Positions 44,958 to 54,167 of a stretch of DNA of 62,945 bases are shown piece by piece (position 1 is the stretch's first letter; each line of letters begins with the position of its first letter). The position numbers and the translations under genes were made by a program. Source of the DNA: DATILL01 sp035476575 (GTDB lineage: Bacteria > Actinomycetota > Actinomycetes > Mycobacteriales > JACQDL01); NCBI GenBank assembly GCA_035476575.1, contig DATILL010000017.1:1-62945 (forward strand), written 5' to 3'. The notes under the pieces are model-generated. The model was not told the DNA's origin and made no database searches. It saw nothing but the letters and a program-made list of their open reading frames with translations.

Positions 44958-46319
44958 CTACAGGGCGACGGCGTAGGCGAGTGCGACGGCGGCGGACCAG
45001 CCGGCCACCAGCGCGAGAGTGCCGGTCGCCAGCCGGCCCCGGGCCGCGACCAGCACCAGCAGGCCGACCACGATCGCCTCGTTCGCGGCCCGGACGAACT
45101 GCACGTCCGCCCGCCACGGCACCGACACCGCCACCACCGCGGCCAGCACCCAGCCGAGCCGCAGGTCCGGCGCCGCGCTCGACCAAGCCGCCCCGAACCG
45201 AGCCGCGGCGAACCGAGCCGCCGCGAACCTGGCCAGCCCGAACCTGGCCGCGAACCTGTGCAGCCCGAACCTGGCCGGCCTGGACCGGGCCGCCTCGGAC
45301 CGGGCCGCCCCCGGGCTGGCCAGCGTCAGGACCACCGCAGCCAGCAACATCAGGAGGGCCACCCGCTCGGCGATCCAGAGCTGCCGCAGCAGATGCTCCC
45401 GGTCGAACGCGAACAGCTCGTCCGAGCCGGCGAGGACACCGCTCAGCGGTCGCAGCAGCGGCACCCCGAAGCTGTCGCCGCCCTTGGCCGCCGCCGGCAG
45501 GCTGCCCCACACCGACCGGACGTAGGCCTGCCAGCCCAGCACCGCGGCCAGCGGCACCACCAGGGCGAGCGCCCGCCGCGCCTGCTCGGCCCGCTGGCCG
45601 GGGTGACGCAGGACGGCGTACAGCCGCCAGAGCCCCATGCCGCCGAGCACCAGCAGCACCGTCTCCCGGGTGAGCGCCCCGGCCGCGAACAGCACGGCGG
45701 CGCCGGCCAGCCGGCCGTCCCGCGAGCCGGACCGGTGCCGCCGCCACAGGTCCAGCCCGGCCAGCAGGAAGAACATCGCCAGCGGCTCGGTCAGGTCCCG
45801 CGCGGCGGCGATCAGCAGCCCGGGCGACAGGCCGACCACCAGCCCCAGCGCCGGCGTCCGGCCGTGCTCGACGGCGTACCGGACGCCCAGCCAGGCACAG
45901 CCGAGCAGCGCGGCGGCCTCGACCAGCAGCAGCCCGACCGGCAGGGCCACCCCGGGCATCCGGTCGACCAGCCAGCCGAGCGCGGGCAGGCCGATCCTGC
46001 CGTGCCGGTACGGCGGGTTGTCCAGGGTGATGCCGTGGGCGGTGGCCTGGCCGGTGAGCGGGTCCAGCGCCAGCCGGTAGACGAACTGGCCGTCGTAGCC
46101 GGTGCTGCCGGCCGCCACGGCGAGCTCCGGCCGGGCCGCCGGGTCGACGAACGCGTCGCCGGCCACCACGAACGCACCCGGCTCCCCGCCGTGCGTGGCC
46201 AGCCGGGCACCGATGAAGCAGCCGACCAGCGCCACCGCGAGCAGCAGCGCGGCGGCCGGGCCGCGCACCCACGGCGCCCGCGCCGCGGTCCGGGCCGGTG
46301 CGTCGGTCGGCGCGATCAC
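44958..46319 (-). CDS. Polytopic membrane protein, putative GT-C glycosyltransferase
   Basis: About 453 residues with 9-11 hydrophobic helices. An early extracytoplasmic loop has GYDGQFVYRLALDP and NPPYRHGRIGLPALGWL, a pattern found in actinobacterial membrane proteins related to mannosyltransferases. AARDLTEPLAMFFLLAG and TRETVLLVLGGMGLWR follow. A degenerate repeat (ARFGL/ARFAA units, about 45180-45310) sits in a cytoplasmic loop. The GTG at 46319 leaves a 41-bp divergent gap to the AI-2E gene; an ATG at 46418 would overlap that gene. Specific function unknown. Confidence 0.75.
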   Translation of the reverse strand: MIAPTDAPARTAARAPWVRGPAAALLLAVALVGCFIGARLATHGGEPGAFVVAGDAFVDPAARPELAVAAGSTGYDGQFVYRLALDPLTGQATAHGITLDNPPYRHGRIGLPALGWLVDRMPGVALPVGLLLVEAAALLGCAWLGVRYAVEHGRTPALGLVVGLSPGLLIAAARDLTEPLAMFFLLAGLDLWRRHRSGSRDGRLAGAAVLFAAGALTRETVLLVLGGMGLWRLYAVLRHPGQRAEQARRALALVVPLAAVLGWQAYVRSVWGSLPAAAKGGDSFGVPLLRPLSGVLAGSDELFAFDREHLLRQLWIAERVALLMLLAAVVLTLASPGAARSEAARSRPARFGLHRFAARFGLARFAAARFAAARFGAAWSSAAPDLRLGWVLAAVVAVSVPWRADVQFVRAANEAIVVGLLVLVAARGRLATGTLALVAGWSAAVALAYAVAL

Positions 46320-46360
46320 ACGGGGAACCGTAGTGGCACCGGCCGGGGTACGGTCCCGGC

Positions 46361-47593
46361 ATGGCCGATCATGACGCACGAACCCCCGCGGCGGGTGCGG
46401 CGCCCGCCGCCGTACCACCGAGCGCCGCCGTACCCGCGGATGCCGTGCCCACCGACGCCGTGCCCGCAGGCGCCGCCGTACCGCCGGGTGCTGTGTCCGC
46501 GGACCGCGGCGTCGGGGCGGACGACGCGGTACCGGTCGGGGTGCGGATGGCCGCGGCGTGGTCGTGGCGGCTGCTGGTGATCACGGCGGTACTGGCGGTG
46601 GTCGGGCTGCTCATCGCCCGGCTGCACCTGATCGTGGTGCCGGTCGTGGTCGCGCTGCTGCTGTCGGCGGTGGCCCAGCCCGCGGCGGCCTGGCTGGCAC
46701 GGGCCGGGTGGCCGCGACCGCTGGCGGCGGCGACCGTCGTGCTCGGCGGGCTCGGCCTGATCTCGCTGGTGGTCTGGCTGGTGGTGCGGGCGTTCCGCCG
46801 GGGCTACGGCGACCTGGCCGCCAGCGTGCGCACCGGTCTGGACGACGCCCGCAACTGGCTGGTCAACGGCCCGCTCGGGCTGTCCCAGCAGCAGCTCGAC
46901 CACGCCGCGGCCAGCGTCCGGCGCAGCCTGTCCGACAACCGCGACCTGCTGACCAGCGGCGCGCTCTCCACCGCGACCACGGTCGGGCACGTGCTGACCG
47001 GGGTGCTGCTGGCGCTGTTCACGACGTTCTTCTTCGTCAAGGACGGCCGGCAGATCTGGCTGTGGATCACCGGGCTGCTGCCGCGCCGGGTACGGGACCG
47101 GGTCGACCAGGCCGGGCTGCGCTCCTGGGGAACGCTGATCAGCTACGTGCGGGCCACCATGCTGGTCGCGCTGGTGGACGCGCTGGGGATCGGGCTCGCG
47201 GTGGCGATCCTGGGCGTGCCGCTGGCGCTGCCGCTCGGGGTGCTGGTGCTGCTCGGCTCGTTCATCCCGCTGATCGGCGCCACCCTGACCGGGCTGGTCG
47301 CGGTGCTGGTCGCGCTGGTCTCGAAGGGGCTCCTCACCGGGCTGCTGGTGCTCGCGGCGGTCATCGCGGTGCAGCAGTTGGAGGGGCACGTGCTGCAGCC
47401 GTTGCTGCTGGGCCGGGCGGTGCGGATCCACCCGCTGGCCGTGGCGCTGTCGATCGCCACCGGGGTGCTGCTGGCGGGCATCGTGGGTGCGCTGGTCGCC
47501 GTGCCCCTGGTCGCCGTACTGAACACCGGCATCCGCGCCCTCGCTGAGCCCGCTGAACCGGTAGCGGCGCCGACGCCCCCCGCCGGCCCGTAG
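46361..47593 (+). CDS. AI-2E family transporter (UPF0118)
   Basis: A 410-residue polytopic protein. The disordered Ala/Pro/Val-rich N-terminus (1-60) contains short repeats (PADAVPTDAVPAGAAV). It is followed by eight helices in the family arrangement. FFFVKDGRQIWLWI and GTLISYVRATMLVALVDALGIGLAV are the signature, and GSFIPLIGATLTGLVAVLVAL the second. Family members are proposed exporters or Na+/H+ transporters; the AI-2 role is not general. The promoter must lie in the 41-bp divergent gap or within the N-terminus of its neighbour. A repeat array starts 10 bp after the stop. Confidence 0.9.
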   Translation: MADHDARTPAAGAAPAAVPPSAAVPADAVPTDAVPAGAAVPPGAVSADRGVGADDAVPVGVRMAAAWSWRLLVITAVLAVVGLLIARLHLIVVPVVVALLLSAVAQPAAAWLARAGWPRPLAAATVVLGGLGLISLVVWLVVRAFRRGYGDLAASVRTGLDDARNWLVNGPLGLSQQQLDHAAASVRRSLSDNRDLLTSGALSTATTVGHVLTGVLLALFTTFFFVKDGRQIWLWITGLLPRRVRDRVDQAGLRSWGTLISYVRATMLVALVDALGIGLAVAILGVPLALPLGVLVLLGSFIPLIGATLTGLVAVLVALVSKGLLTGLLVLAAVIAVQQLEGHVLQPLLLGRAVRIHPLAVALSIATGVLLAGIVGALVAVPLVAVLNTGIRALAEPAEPVAAPTPPAGP

Positions 47594-47602
47594 CCCGACC
47601 AT

Positions 47603-47681
47603 TGTGGTGACCTACCGGCGCTGTGGTGACCTGTCGTTGCCTGCGGCGCCCGTGTGGTGACCTACCGGCGCTGTGGTGACC
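47603..47681 (-). repeat. Dispersed 50-bp repeat array, four boxes, reverse orientation
   Basis: TGTGGTGACC (complement of GGTCACCACA) starts at 47603, 47622, 47653 and 47672, spacing 19/31/19. It lies between the convergent AI-2E and antiporter genes. The spacers carry TACCGGCGC and TGTCGTTGCCTGCGGCGCCCG, variants of the other arrays. Confidence 0.95.
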
Positions 47682-47771
47682 TATCGGCGGCAGCTTCCCC
47701 ACAACGTGCTTCAGCGGGCTGCGGGTCCAGGCGTAGGTCTTACGCAGGGTAACCGCGCCGAGGACAACCAG

Positions 47772-49421
47772 CTATATGCCCCCGGACAGGCCGGCGTCCT
47801 CCAGGTCGAGGAGCCGCTGCAGGCGCTTGCGCGTATCGGCGCCGATCTCGCCGGTCTCATACAGCCGGGTCAGCTCGGCGGACTCCACGGCGATCAGGTC
47901 GCGGCGCAGCTCTCGGTACGTCGGCCCGCCGTCGGGCTGCGCACCAGCCGCCCGCCCATCAACAGGCGGCCCGCCACCTGCCGGCCCGCCATCAGCCGAG
48001 CCGGCGTCCGCGTTCAGCCGGGCCCGGCCGATACGGACCTGGAGGCCGCGGCGGAGCCCGTCCAGCACGACCTCCGGCGCGGCCTCGGCCTCGGCGAGCT
48101 CCTCCACATGCCCCAGCGCCGCCTGCGCCATCCGCAGCCGGGCGGTGGTGTCCTCGTTGCGCGCGTGCTCGGGGGCCAGCGCCACGCCGGACCGGCGGAC
48201 CAGCGGAGCCAGCGTGAAGCCCTGCACCACGAGGGTGAACACGATGACCGCCGTGGTCAGCAGCAGCACCAGGTCGCGCCCGGCCAGCGGCCCGCCCGCC
48301 GCGTCGGCCAGCGGGATCGACAGGGCGGCAGCCAGCGGCAGCACGCCCCGTGACCCGGCCCAGACCACCACGGCCGACACCCGCCAGGACGGCCGGCCGC
48401 CACCCCGCCGGGCCAGCATCGCGGACAGCGGGAAGACCCACAGGACCCGCATCGCGAGCAGCACGCCGGTGATGAGCATCGCCTGCACCGGCCAGTCGCC
48501 GGCCGAGATCTCGGACTCGCGCAGCAACGCCGGCAGCTCCAGCCCGATCAGGCTGAACACCACCGCCTCCAGGAGGAACACCACGGTGCCATACACGGCG
48601 TGGAGCTGCAGCCGGATGTCGGCGTTGCTCAGCCGCACCGCCTGGGTGGCCAGGATGACGCCTGCCACGATCACCGCCGTCACCCCAGACACGTGCAGGA
48701 CCTCGGCCGCGACATACGCCGCATATGGCGTGACCAGGGCGATCACCGTCTCCAGCACCGGGTCCTCGGTGCGCCGCCGGACCGCCGCGACGCCGGCTGC
48801 CACGGTGGCGCCAGCCAGCACACCGCCCCCGGCCAGCAGCACGAACTGGCCGACCGCCCAGGCCCACGACGCCGGCCCCCCGAACGCTGCCCCGGCCACC
48901 GTGCCGCCAGCCACCGCGATCGACACCGCCACCCGGAACAGCACCAGGCTGGTCGCGTCGTTGAACAGGCTCTCCGCCTGGACCAGCGCCTGCACCCGGG
49001 CCGGCAGCGGCAGCCGCCGGCCCAGCGCGGTGACCGCGACCGGGTCGGTGCTGGCGAGCACCGCGCCCAGCACGAACGCCATGGACGCCGGCAGCGGGGT
49101 GACCGCCGTGGCCACTACCGCGACCACCGCGGCCGAGGCCAGCACCAGGCCGATCGCCAGCACCGCGACCGGCCGCCATACCGCCCGCAGGTCGCGCCAG
49201 GACAGCTCCTCGCTGGCGGCGTACAGCAACGGCGGCAGCACGACGAGGCCGACCGCCTCGGGGGTGACCTGGACCGTCGGCACGCCCGGAACCAGCCCGA
49301 CGACGAGGCCGGCCAGCACCAGCAGCGACGGCGCCGGCACGCGCAGCCGGTGGGCCGACGCCGCGACCACGGTGGCCAGCACCACCAGCACCAGGACCGT
49401 CTCTACACCGCCCACCGGCAA
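47772..49421 (-). CDS. CPA1-type Na+/H+ antiporter
   Basis: A 549-residue transporter with about 12 helices in the first 400 residues. AFVLGAVLASTDPVAVTALGR and QAESLFNDATSLVLFR carry the ion-binding Asp pair of the NhaP/NHE class. ALSIPLADAAGG and a cytoplasmic C-terminus follow (about 400-549), with helical segments and RLNADAGSADGG low-complexity linkers. The ATG at 49421 or GTG at 49415 starts just before the first helix. It is flanked on both sides by the 50-bp repeat arrays. It probably maintains pH/Na+ balance. Confidence 0.92.
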   Translation of the reverse strand: MPVGGVETVLVLVVLATVVAASAHRLRVPAPSLLVLAGLVVGLVPGVPTVQVTPEAVGLVVLPPLLYAASEELSWRDLRAVWRPVAVLAIGLVLASAAVVAVVATAVTPLPASMAFVLGAVLASTDPVAVTALGRRLPLPARVQALVQAESLFNDATSLVLFRVAVSIAVAGGTVAGAAFGGPASWAWAVGQFVLLAGGGVLAGATVAAGVAAVRRRTEDPVLETVIALVTPYAAYVAAEVLHVSGVTAVIVAGVILATQAVRLSNADIRLQLHAVYGTVVFLLEAVVFSLIGLELPALLRESEISAGDWPVQAMLITGVLLAMRVLWVFPLSAMLARRGGGRPSWRVSAVVVWAGSRGVLPLAAALSIPLADAAGGPLAGRDLVLLLTTAVIVFTLVVQGFTLAPLVRRSGVALAPEHARNEDTTARLRMAQAALGHVEELAEAEAAPEVVLDGLRRGLQVRIGRARLNADAGSADGGPAGGGPPVDGRAAGAQPDGGPTYRELRRDLIAVESAELTRLYETGEIGADTRKRLQRLLDLEDAGLSGGI

Positions 49422-49508
49422 GCCTTCCGCGACACCTCACGCTCGTACGCAGTGCCGACCAGACTTCCCGGCGCGCCACGCCAGACCCTACCGGCCCTCA
49501 CCTCCCGC

Positions 49509-49668
49509 TGTGGTCACCTCTCGGCGTTGTGGTCACCTGTCGTTGCCCGCGCCGCCCGTGTGGTGACCTGTCGGCGTTGTGGTGACCTGTCGTTGCCCGC
49601 GCCGCCCGTGTGGTGACCTACCGGCGTTGTGGTCACCTGTCGTTGCCCGCGCCGCCCGTGTGGTGACC
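49509..49668 (-). repeat. Dispersed 50-bp repeat array, seven boxes, reverse orientation
   Basis: TGTGGTSACC starts at 49509, 49528, 49559, 49578, 49609, 49628 and 49659, alternating 19 and 31 bp. It lies upstream of the leftward antiporter gene. Both centre-C and centre-G versions of the box occur, so neighbouring boxes can be complementary. Confidence 0.96.
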
Positions 49669-49860
49669 TGTTGGGGGATGGTGCGGGCCGTGTTGCTACC
49701 GCCTCATCGACCTCGTCGATGGGTGGCCACTGGGAGCTACTGTGGGCACCCGTTGCTTCACACGTGCTTGGACGACCAGCTTCCCATTGCCAGTAGCGAA
49801 AGCTCCGACCAGTGTCCCAACGGCACACGAACCGTCCTTCTTCATCCTCGGTAATGAGGT

Positions 49861-50052
49861 AATGAACTGGCCCAGGCCGCTACGGCAGACGGTACAGCGA
49901 GAACACCGAGCCACATCTATCTCGAGCTGCTGCGCCACGGCATGCGCGAGCATGGGGACCTCTCCGGGCTGGACCTGCACGCGGTTACCGCCGCCCTCGT
50001 CACGGATGGATGGGAGATCGAGGAGGGCAGCGGGCGGTTGACCCGAGAGTAG
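49861..50052 (+). pseudogene. Possible gene remnant or very small CDS
   Basis: An open 63-codon stretch with good actinobacterial codon use ends TAG at 50050-50052. Its second half reads HIYLELLRHGMREHGDL and LDLHAVTAALVTDGWEIEEG, which looks like real protein, but it begins straight after an in-frame stop and has no start until the ATG at residue 28. I read it as the tail of a lost gene. The rest of 49669-50184 shows no supportable gene. Confidence 0.35.
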
Positions 50053-50184
50053 TCACAGCGAGGCGTCGGCCCGGGCTCAGCGGCTGCTCGCAGTCCACCA
50101 AGGCGGCGGCAGTACCTCGTCAAGTACGCGGGGCGCCCGGCATGGCGCTTGACCGTCTGGTAGCCCCCCTGTCACGGTCAGGTC

Positions 50185-51033
50185 ATGCGCAGTGTGCTGG
50201 TCACCGGGGGCTCCAGCGGAATCGGCGCGGCCACCGTACGGCGGTTCGCCCACGGCGGCGACCAGGTGTGGTTCACCTACCGCCTCGGCCGGGACCGGGC
50301 CCACGCGATCGTGGCGGAGCTGGAGCAGGGCGGCTGGCCACCGCCCAGCGCGTTCGAGCTCAGCCAGGGCGACTGGCAGAGCCACCGCGCGCTGCTGGCC
50401 GACCTGCCCGGGCCGGTCGACGTTCTCGTCAACAACGCCGCGGTCGGCTCCACGACCGTGGAATGGCACGCGCCCGGCCCGCCGGAGGCCCGCGACCAGG
50501 CGTTCTTCCAGATTAACTGCGTCGGGCCACTGTGGCTCATCCAGCAGCTCGCGCCGGCGATGCTGTCCCGCGGCTACGGCAAGATCGTGAATATTTCGAG
50601 CGTCCATGGCGGGGTGTCCCAGTTTCCCGGCTTCCACATCGCGGACGGCATGAGCAAGGCGGCGCTGGCCTACCTGACCCGGCAGCTCGCCGCCGAGCTC
50701 GCGCATTCGCCGGTGGACGTCTTCGCGCTGTGCCCGGGCGCGGTCGAGACCAGCATGTTCGAGGCCAGCACCCTCGCCGGGCTCACCCCGCAGGAACGGC
50801 GGGAGCTCGAGCAGCGGCTGCCGAAAGGTCGGCTGATCCGGCCCGCCGAGATCGCCGAGCTGATCTGGTGGCTGTGCGGTGAGGCGGCAGCGGTGCTGCA
50901 CGGCGCGGTCATCGACGCCTCGATGGGGCTCGGCACGCATCCGGGGCTCCTCACCGGGCAGGTCATCGCCTCGCACGGGCGTTCCGGCACGGTCGCGGAC
51001 CCGAAGACCGACGCGCGCGCCGGGGGCGACTAA
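50185..51033 (+). CDS. Atypical short-chain dehydrogenase/reductase
   Basis: A 282-residue SDR. The Rossmann motif is VTGGSSGIGAATVRRF, the NNAAVGS strand is normal, and Asn111 and Ser139 (VNISS) are in place. Where YxxxK is expected the sequence reads DGMSK (154-158), so the catalytic Tyr is Asp154, and no Tyr lies within the neighbouring loop. The protein also extends past the usual end by about 30 residues. It may therefore bind NAD(P)H without classical SDR catalysis or use another acid. Its TAA overlaps the aminotransferase ATG (TAATG), making it the first gene of a three-gene operon. Start ATG 50185. Confidence 0.88.
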   Translation: MRSVLVTGGSSGIGAATVRRFAHGGDQVWFTYRLGRDRAHAIVAELEQGGWPPPSAFELSQGDWQSHRALLADLPGPVDVLVNNAAVGSTTVEWHAPGPPEARDQAFFQINCVGPLWLIQQLAPAMLSRGYGKIVNISSVHGGVSQFPGFHIADGMSKAALAYLTRQLAAELAHSPVDVFALCPGAVETSMFEASTLAGLTPQERRELEQRLPKGRLIRPAEIAELIWWLCGEAAAVLHGAVIDASMGLGTHPGLLTGQVIASHGRSGTVADPKTDARAGGD

Positions 51034-52283
51034 TGGTCTCCGCCCAAGCGGCCCGCCTCGTCGCGGACACTCCCGCCATCGCCGCCGCCCATTTCCAGGC
51101 CGAGAACGCGCCGTACGACCCGGTCCGCCGGCCGGACGGCTACCTGAACCTCGGCACCGCCGAGAACCGGCTGGTCTGGGACCTGCTCGAACCACGCCTG
51201 GCCACGCGCACGCTGACCGCAGCGGACACCTACTACGCACCATTGCACGGCACCGAGGAGCTGCGCGCGGAGATCGCGCGGCTCCTGTCCGGCCGGTGCC
51301 GGACGCCGGTCACCGCCGCCGAGCTCGTCGTGGTCAGCGGTGCCACCGCCGCCCTCGACATCCTCGCCACGGCGCTGTGCGACCCGGGCGAGGCGATCGT
51401 TGTCCCAGCCCCCTACTACAGCGCGTTCGACGTCGACCTGGTGGGACGCTCCGGCGCCCGGCTGGTCCCGGCACCGCTGGACAGCATCGACCGGTTCCTG
51501 CTCACCCCCGAGGCGGTCGAACGGGCGATCCTCGGTGCCCGTCACGAGGGCCTCACGGTACGGGCGGTCGCGCTCAGCTCGCCGTCCAACCCGGTGGGCA
51601 CCGTCTACCCGGCACACACCCTGCGGGCACTTGCCCGAACGGCGGCCGAGCACGACGTCGACATCATCACCGACGAGGTCTACGCTCACTCGGTCTTCGA
51701 CCCGGAATCGTTCGTCAGCCTGCTCGACCCGGCGGTCGGCGCGGCGGTCGACCCGGCGGTCGGCGCGGCCCGCGGACGCACCCATCTGGTGTGGGGGTTC
51801 GCGAAAGACTTCGGGCTGCCCGGGTTCAAGGTCGGCGTCATCTACAGCCCGGATCCCGAGGTGTGCGCGGCCGTCCGCGCGCTCGCCTACTTCGCGCCGA
51901 CGTCGACGGACACCCAGGCCGGTCTCCGCCAGCTTCTCGCCGACCACGAATGGGTCGACGAGTTTCTCGCGGAAAGCCGGCGGCGGCTGGTCGCCTCCCA
52001 CTTCCGGACCACCCGGCTGCTGGCCGAGCAGGAGATCCCGTTCATTCCGGCGGGCGCTGGTTTCTCGATCTGGACGGACCTACGCGGCTGGCTGCCGAAC
52101 GCAACGTTCGACGCGGAACGTACGCTGTGGCACACAATTTTCGCCCGCACCAGGGTAAGCATCCTGCCGGGTGAGGTGTTCGGCTGCCCGGAGCCGGGCT
52201 GGTTCCGGCTCTGCCACGCGCGGGACGTCGAGACGGTGTCCCTAGCCGTCACCCGGCTCGGGCACGCCCTCTGCCGGAGGTAG
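51033..52283 (+). CDS. PLP-dependent aminotransferase, ACC-synthase-like
   Basis: A 416-residue fold-type I enzyme. DGYLNLGTAENRLVWDLL and YYAPLHGTEELRAEIA match 1-aminocyclopropane-1-carboxylate synthase-like members. SSPSNPVGTVY is the cofactor Asn loop, DIITDEVYAHSVF the Asp/Tyr pair, and FAKDFGLPGFKVGVIYS carries PLP Lys258. WFRLCHA near the end has the substrate-carboxylate Arg. A 24-nt in-frame tandem duplication at 51726-51770 adds DPAVGAAV repeats in a surface loop. It is coupled to the SDR gene and is followed 2 nt after its stop by the diiron oxygenase. It is expected to process an amino acid for N-oxygenation or cyclisation. Confidence 0.9.
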   Translation: MVSAQAARLVADTPAIAAAHFQAENAPYDPVRRPDGYLNLGTAENRLVWDLLEPRLATRTLTAADTYYAPLHGTEELRAEIARLLSGRCRTPVTAAELVVVSGATAALDILATALCDPGEAIVVPAPYYSAFDVDLVGRSGARLVPAPLDSIDRFLLTPEAVERAILGARHEGLTVRAVALSSPSNPVGTVYPAHTLRALARTAAEHDVDIITDEVYAHSVFDPESFVSLLDPAVGAAVDPAVGAARGRTHLVWGFAKDFGLPGFKVGVIYSPDPEVCAAVRALAYFAPTSTDTQAGLRQLLADHEWVDEFLAESRRRLVASHFRTTRLLAEQEIPFIPAGAGFSIWTDLRGWLPNATFDAERTLWHTIFARTRVSILPGEVFGCPEPGWFRLCHARDVETVSLAVTRLGHALCRR

Positions 52284-52285
52284 GA

Positions 52286-53236
52286 ATGGACGTCGACAAG
52301 ACAGCCGAGAAAACAGCCGGGCCACTCGCCACGTGGTATCGCGAGGCGGGTGTCCGGTCCGGCCCGAGACGATATTTCGCGGACGAGACCGACCAGGGCC
52401 GGGTCTTCTTTCCCGCCACGCTGGTGCCCTACCTGACCCACGACGCCGTCCGGGTGCTCCCGCCCGAACGGCTGCGCGAGCTCACCATACGGCACCTTTA
52501 CCAGTTCCTGTTCTCCACCGCGCACCTGGAGACCCGGGTGGTCAACCGGGGCGCCGAGCTGATCGCCAACAACCGGGTCGGGTTCGACGTGCCGATGGCG
52601 CACCGGATCGACGCGTTCAAGGTGTACTGCGACGAGGGCTACCATTCGCTCTACAGCCTGGATCTCGCCAACCAGGTTGCCGGCGCCACCCAGGTCGCCA
52701 TACCGGAATGGGGCTACGGTGGGCTGGTCGACCGGCTCGACGCCACCGCCGCCGCCCTGGTCCCGGACAACCCAGAGCTGGCCCGGCTCATGCAGGTCGT
52801 CGTCTTCGAGACGCTCATCACCGCGGTGCTCAACGAGGTGCCGGCCGACCCCACGGTCATCACCGCGATCCGCCAGATCACCCGGGACCACGCGCGCGAC
52901 GAAGGACGGCACCACCGGTTCTTCTCGGCGTTCTTCCACCAGCTCTGGCCGAGCCTGGACGCCGCCGTCCGGGTCACGCTGGCCGTCGCCCTTCCCGCGC
53001 TGGTTCGTGGCTGCCTTGCCTGGGACCTCGAGCCGGTCCGGTCGTCACTCGTGCTGGCCGGGATCGACCCGCCCACCGCCGCCGCCGTCATCTCCGACTG
53101 CTACGGCGTCGACGCCGGAAACGCCCGGATGCGCGACATGGCGCGGACGACAGTGAAGCTGTTCCAGTCGGCCGGGGTGCTTGATGTCGCGGGCGCCGCG
53201 GAGCAGTTCGCCGCGCACGGGCTCGAGGTCACCTGA
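52286..53236 (+). CDS. AurF-like non-haem diiron N-oxygenase
   Basis: A 316-residue helical oxygenase. All seven metal ligands of p-aminobenzoate N-oxygenase AurF can be placed: Glu82 (HLET), Glu117 and His120 (DEGYH), Glu175 (VFETLIT), His202, Glu206 and His209 (DHARDEGRHH). Spacings of 35, 3, 55, 27, 4 and 3 are nearly identical to AurF. Such enzymes oxidise amines to hydroxylamine, nitroso or nitro groups. GGAGG precedes the ATG at 52286. As the third gene of the operon it probably acts on an amino compound supplied by the PLP enzyme. No NRPS, PKS or transporter is adjacent; the product is unknown. Confidence 0.9.
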   Translation: MDVDKTAEKTAGPLATWYREAGVRSGPRRYFADETDQGRVFFPATLVPYLTHDAVRVLPPERLRELTIRHLYQFLFSTAHLETRVVNRGAELIANNRVGFDVPMAHRIDAFKVYCDEGYHSLYSLDLANQVAGATQVAIPEWGYGGLVDRLDATAAALVPDNPELARLMQVVVFETLITAVLNEVPADPTVITAIRQITRDHARDEGRHHRFFSAFFHQLWPSLDAAVRVTLAVALPALVRGCLAWDLEPVRSSLVLAGIDPPTAAAVISDCYGVDAGNARMRDMARTTVKLFQSAGVLDVAGAAEQFAAHGLEVT

Positions 53237-53529
53237 CGGGGAGGGCCGGCAACGGGACGCGGCGCCGACCAGGGCAGGCTTAGCCAGCGTAGGAGGCCGC
53301 GGCGACGGTGGCGGCCATGACCGGGCACCCGTGGGTGTGCCGCCATGCGAGGTAGGGAAGGCTGCCACGCGCACGCGCTTGCGCCGCGGGGCCCGTGCGG
53401 TCGGCCTTCAGGCACCGGCCCAGCACCGCAGGTCGCCGAAAAATTATCGTGCGACGTGTCGATCCGGCCGCACGCCGTTCGACGCCTCAGTAGAAGCACC
53501 GGAACCGCGAACCAGAAGGAGACACGACG

Positions 53530-53955
53530 ATGCGATTCATGATTCTGCTCAAGGCCGACCCGACGACGGAGTCGGGCGTCCTTCCGGACGAGAAGCTCCT
53601 GACCGAAATGGGCAATTTCAACGAGGAGCTGGTGAACGCCGGTGTGATGCTCGCGGGAGAAGGGCTGCACCCGAGCTCGAAGGGCGCCCGCGTGAGGTTC
53701 TCCGGAAAGGATCGGACCGTGATCGACGGGCCCTTCACCGAGACCAAGGAGCTGATCGCCGGCTTCTGGCTGTGGCAGGTGGGGTCGAAGGAGGAGGCGA
53801 TCGAGTGGGTCAAGCGCTGCCCCAACCCGCTTGAGGGGGAGGCCGAGATCGAGATCCGCCAGGTGTTCGAGGCGGACGACTTCGGTGCCGAGTTCACGCC
53901 CGAGCTCAGGGAGCAGGAGGCGCGGCTGCGCGCGCGGGCGGCGGAGCAGCAGTAG
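53530..53955 (+). CDS. YciI-like (DGPF-domain) protein
   Basis: A 141-residue protein with ferredoxin-like fold. FMILLKADPTTE opens the first strand, and VIDGPFTETKELIAGFWLWQV contains the DGPF motif that names the family. IRQVFEADDFGAEFTPEL follows, with a charged C-terminal helix. A strong AAGGAGA site precedes the ATG at 53530. Relatives are often co-transcribed with ECF sigma factors, but none is here. The 293-bp gap after the diiron gene contains an AT-rich AAAAATTATCG patch that may be the promoter. Function probably small-molecule binding; not established. Confidence 0.9.
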   Translation: MRFMILLKADPTTESGVLPDEKLLTEMGNFNEELVNAGVMLAGEGLHPSSKGARVRFSGKDRTVIDGPFTETKELIAGFWLWQVGSKEEAIEWVKRCPNPLEGEAEIEIRQVFEADDFGAEFTPELREQEARLRARAAEQQ

Positions 53956-54167
53956 CCGTGGCGCGGGCAGCGTGCCGTGACGCGGAAGCTGCTCTGATGG
54001 GACGTCGTGTGGGACGTCGTGGCGGCGGCCGGGTGCCCAGCCCCTGGCCGCCCCCGCCCGCCAGGCCGGTCCCCACCATGCCTGTGACGGGCGCTCCCGG
54101 CCGGCTGGCCCGACTGCCGGCGCCAGCTTTTCGGTAACAGTCCCGTCAGGTACGTCGGCTCCTCGCG

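Noticed and set aside
42250..46362. 1370-residue leftward open frame through several genes
   Set aside because: Only its last 371 codons have protein-like sequence with recognisable motifs. The remainder is Arg/Gly/Pro-rich complement of the GT87 and membrane-protein genes.
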